Origin: Oceanicoccus sagamiensis
GTDB taxonomy: Bacteria; Pseudomonadota; Gammaproteobacteria; Pseudomonadales; Dasaniaceae
Assembly: GCF_002117105.1 (NCBI RefSeq)
Contig: NZ_CP019343.1
Span: forward strand, 1,364,001 to 1,428,000
Length of the DNA: 64,000 nt
Direction: 5' to 3'
The notes under the pieces: generated by a model
What the model saw: only the letters and a program-made list of their open reading frames with translations
Told to the model about the DNA's origin: nothing
Database searches by the model: none
Part shown: positions 61,951 to 64,000 of the stretch, in pieces
Numbering within the stretch: position 1 is the stretch's first letter
How the letters are laid out: each line of letters begins with the position of its first letter
Position numbers and translations under genes: made by a program

Positions 61951-64000
61951 CTAAAAATCATAATCCAATTTAATACCAAAGGAACGACGAGGACGCTGGG
62001 TGTATCTACTCGTAACGGCAGTAGAAATAGTAGAATCCGTCTCATCCAGCAGATTTTCGCCAAACAACTTAAACGTGAAAGACGCCCACTGAAGACCAAG
62101 CTGTCCATTGAGAATGGTTAATACTTCAGAATCATCAGTTTCAGGAAGAAGTCCAAAACCTCGAAGCGTAGTTGTAGTGGGACCCTGCACATTATAATCA
62201 AGCCGGGCAAAACCGGGCAAAGACTTAGACCAATCAAATTGATAGTCGGCTGTTAATGAATAATTATACTCCGGTACATTATCCATCGGATCCCCTACAA
62301 TTTTTCCGCTCACACCCGGGCTCAGGGACGTAAATTCAGAATCACTTATATTACCATTAAACCCAAGAGTGAGCTGCTCACTGGTCGCCCATCGAACCTC
62401 CCATTCGATACCTTGCACTTCAGCTTCACCAGCGTTTTGTAATGAGGCCAAATTTGACATGGGGTCAAAAATCGATTCAACAAAATTAGTAAACTCACTG
62501 TGATAAATCGCCACCTCTGTACTGAGGGTGCCCTCTAACCAAACCGCCTTTGCGCCCAGCTCATAGGTCAGTAACTCCTCTGGATCATAGGATTTAACAC
62601 CACCATCTATCGTGTTACTGGGGGGTTAAGACCACCACTTCGAAAGCCTTCAGACGCACTAAAGTAGATATTCGCATTATCCGTAGCCGCATAGGACAGA
62701 TGAATTTTGGAGCTAACATTATCAAAATCATCGTCGAGCGTCAGACCATCAGCTGCGGTAAAAATACTGCGGTCGTCCTTAAACACCCTTGTCCCAATAC
62801 CGATGGTCCATTGGTCAGTAAAGGCATAAGAGATATTACCGAAAAAGGCTCCTGAGTCTGATTTGTTAACTGTGGGTGGCGTTGCGGGAGTAGCAATCAA
62901 CTCCCCAGGGTTATCAGGAAAAAAAACACCGGCAGCATCGAAAGCTAAACCACCTGCATCTTCTTGGCTCAGTTCAGATTCTGCCAAAAAAACACCGACT
63001 ATCCACTCCCATGCACTGTCGCTATCAGCAGCACTGCTTAAACGAATTTCTTGCGAGGTCACCTCTGTTTCTTGCAAAAAATCTATCGTATTAAATTCAA
63101 CTACATTTTCATCAGCTACCGGCAAGCCTTGGTCTACGGTGAGAAAGACTGGAAAGTTTGCCCTTAGATTTGAAGTTTCTACACTAGATGCCACCGCAGT
63201 AAGCACTGCATTGCCGAAGTCATAAGTGGCTGTGACATTATAAATATCATGCTCATCAGTAAACCCAAAAGGTAAATACGGGTCTGCCGCTGATCGTATA
63301 AGACTCTCTGGTTGCGGGGCTCGCCCGCCACTGCTAACAATATTCGGCCCCCCAGCATTAAGCCGGTGCCGGACTACCATGGCCGTAATCGCCAGATTAT
63401 CCGTTGCCTGCCATAATCCTTTGATGCGAATATTAGAGCCTTCATTATCATTAATATCCTCCTTAATAACGGCCCCATCCCGATCTATCTTATCGATCCA
63501 GCCAGCCTTATTTTCATAGGTACTGGCAATACGAAATGCCAAGGTATCGTCCACAACAGGGATATTCAGCACACCTGTTAGCTCTTCACTGGTGCCACCC
63601 TCTTTTGTGTGATAAGCAGACACCCCCAAATGACCGCCAACACTATTAAATTCAGGGTTCTTAGTGATAAAACGAATCGTACCGCCCACAGAACCCTGCC
63701 CAAATAAAGTACCCTGAGGGCCGCGCAACACCTCCACACGCTCCAAATCAGTCGTTCGGATATCAGGTTCATTGATCGCCACCGATATAGGAACCTCATC
63801 AAAGTAGGTACCTACTGTAGCAAACGGTATATTGCTACTACCAATACCTCTCATATAATAACTTGTCACTCCGGGCCCAGGTGAAAACGCAGACAGATTA
63901 GGGACAAAATAAGTTAGATCTTCGCCGTTCTGAATCCCCCGAGCCTCAATAGCCTCCCCAGTCAACGCCACCACACTAATCGGCACATCCATCAAATTCT
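61951..64000 (-). pseudogene. TonB-dependent receptor, frameshifted and cut by window end
   Basis: From the window end the minus strand reads a plug (DLTYFVPNLSAF, YYMRGIG, DLERVEVLRGPQGTLFGQGS) and barrel strands up to SASEGFRSGGLNPP, then stops at 62607. The next frame continues without overlap as SNTIDGGVKSYDPEELLTYE and GAKAVWLEG to the C-terminal F at 61951. The shift falls in a run of six C (62620-62625); one more C restores the frame. It is either broken, phase-variable or a sequencing error. Substrate unknown. Confidence 0.85.

Noticed and set aside
1-64000. tRNA and rRNA genes, insertion-sequence transposases and prophage genes
   Set aside because: None recognised by eye on either strand; a tRNA scan would be needed to be certain for tRNA.

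Overview
The window looks like chromosomal DNA of a marine gammaproteobacterium of the Cellvibrionales/Spongiibacterales type. I infer this from gene content (TonB-dependent receptors, a glucosylglycerate osmolyte operon, a Hmu/Hut haem system, c-di-GMP proteins), moderate GC and many short palindromic repeats. No rRNA, tRNA, CRISPR array, phage or transposase gene was seen, and species cannot be fixed from the sequence alone.

1-16.5 kb is mostly housekeeping and signalling: a cut GGDEF gene, an HtrA-like lipoprotein protease, a Nudix hydrolase, a GDPD, a membrane GGDEF protein, an HPt-HD-GYP protein, a class III cyclase fused to PilZ, riboflavin synthase, an MscS channel, an Fe-alcohol dehydrogenase and LhgO. 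Its intergenic DNA is rich in palindromes: a REPIN-like family built on the core GGTGGATTATAATCCACC, a 96-bp tandem array of it just after mscS (10.6-11.25 kb), and two unrelated large hairpins (7.8-8.1 kb).

16.5-34.3 kb holds three coherent metabolic blocks. First, a nitrate-type ABC transporter (NrtA-NrtB-ATPase) with a porin, behind a good sigma-54 promoter and next to a stand-alone NIT-like sensor gene and a YeaR-like gene. Second, a four-gene glucosylglycerate operon (glycerate kinase, GpgS, HAD phosphatase, GH13 phosphorylase) that reads as a closed synthesis-and-recycling loop. Third, a full haem acquisition locus: TonB-ExbB-ExbD-HmuTUV diverging from the receptor-HutX-HutZ genes around a Fur box.

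34.4-42.2 kb is repeat-rich. REPIN copies surround small accessory genes, truncate one acetyltransferase, and have been amplified together with the tail of a lipoprotein gene. A minus-strand row follows: M23 peptidase, acyl carrier protein, a 59-aa peptide behind 8-bp tandem repeats, PepA-type aminopeptidase, and a membrane-anchored esterase.

42.2-50.6 kb is a mobile gene-cassette array in minus orientation. At least ten attC-like sites separate small unrelated genes (HEPN-like, SymE-like, VOC, toxin-antitoxin remnants, GST, DUF1272, GIY-YIG-like), and most cassette stop codons lie inside the attC core. No integrase is visible, so it is CALIN-like within this window. An XRE-MntA-HepT module sits inside it on the opposite strand.

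50.6-64 kb is a minus-strand block for peptide or amino-acid use: a double thioredoxin-fold protein, a dipeptide epimerase, an asparaginase, an HSL-type hydrolase, two S9 peptidase paralogues (one without a recognisable GxSxG nucleophile motif), a GPH-type transporter, and a TonB-dependent receptor interrupted by a frameshift in a C tract and cut by the window edge.
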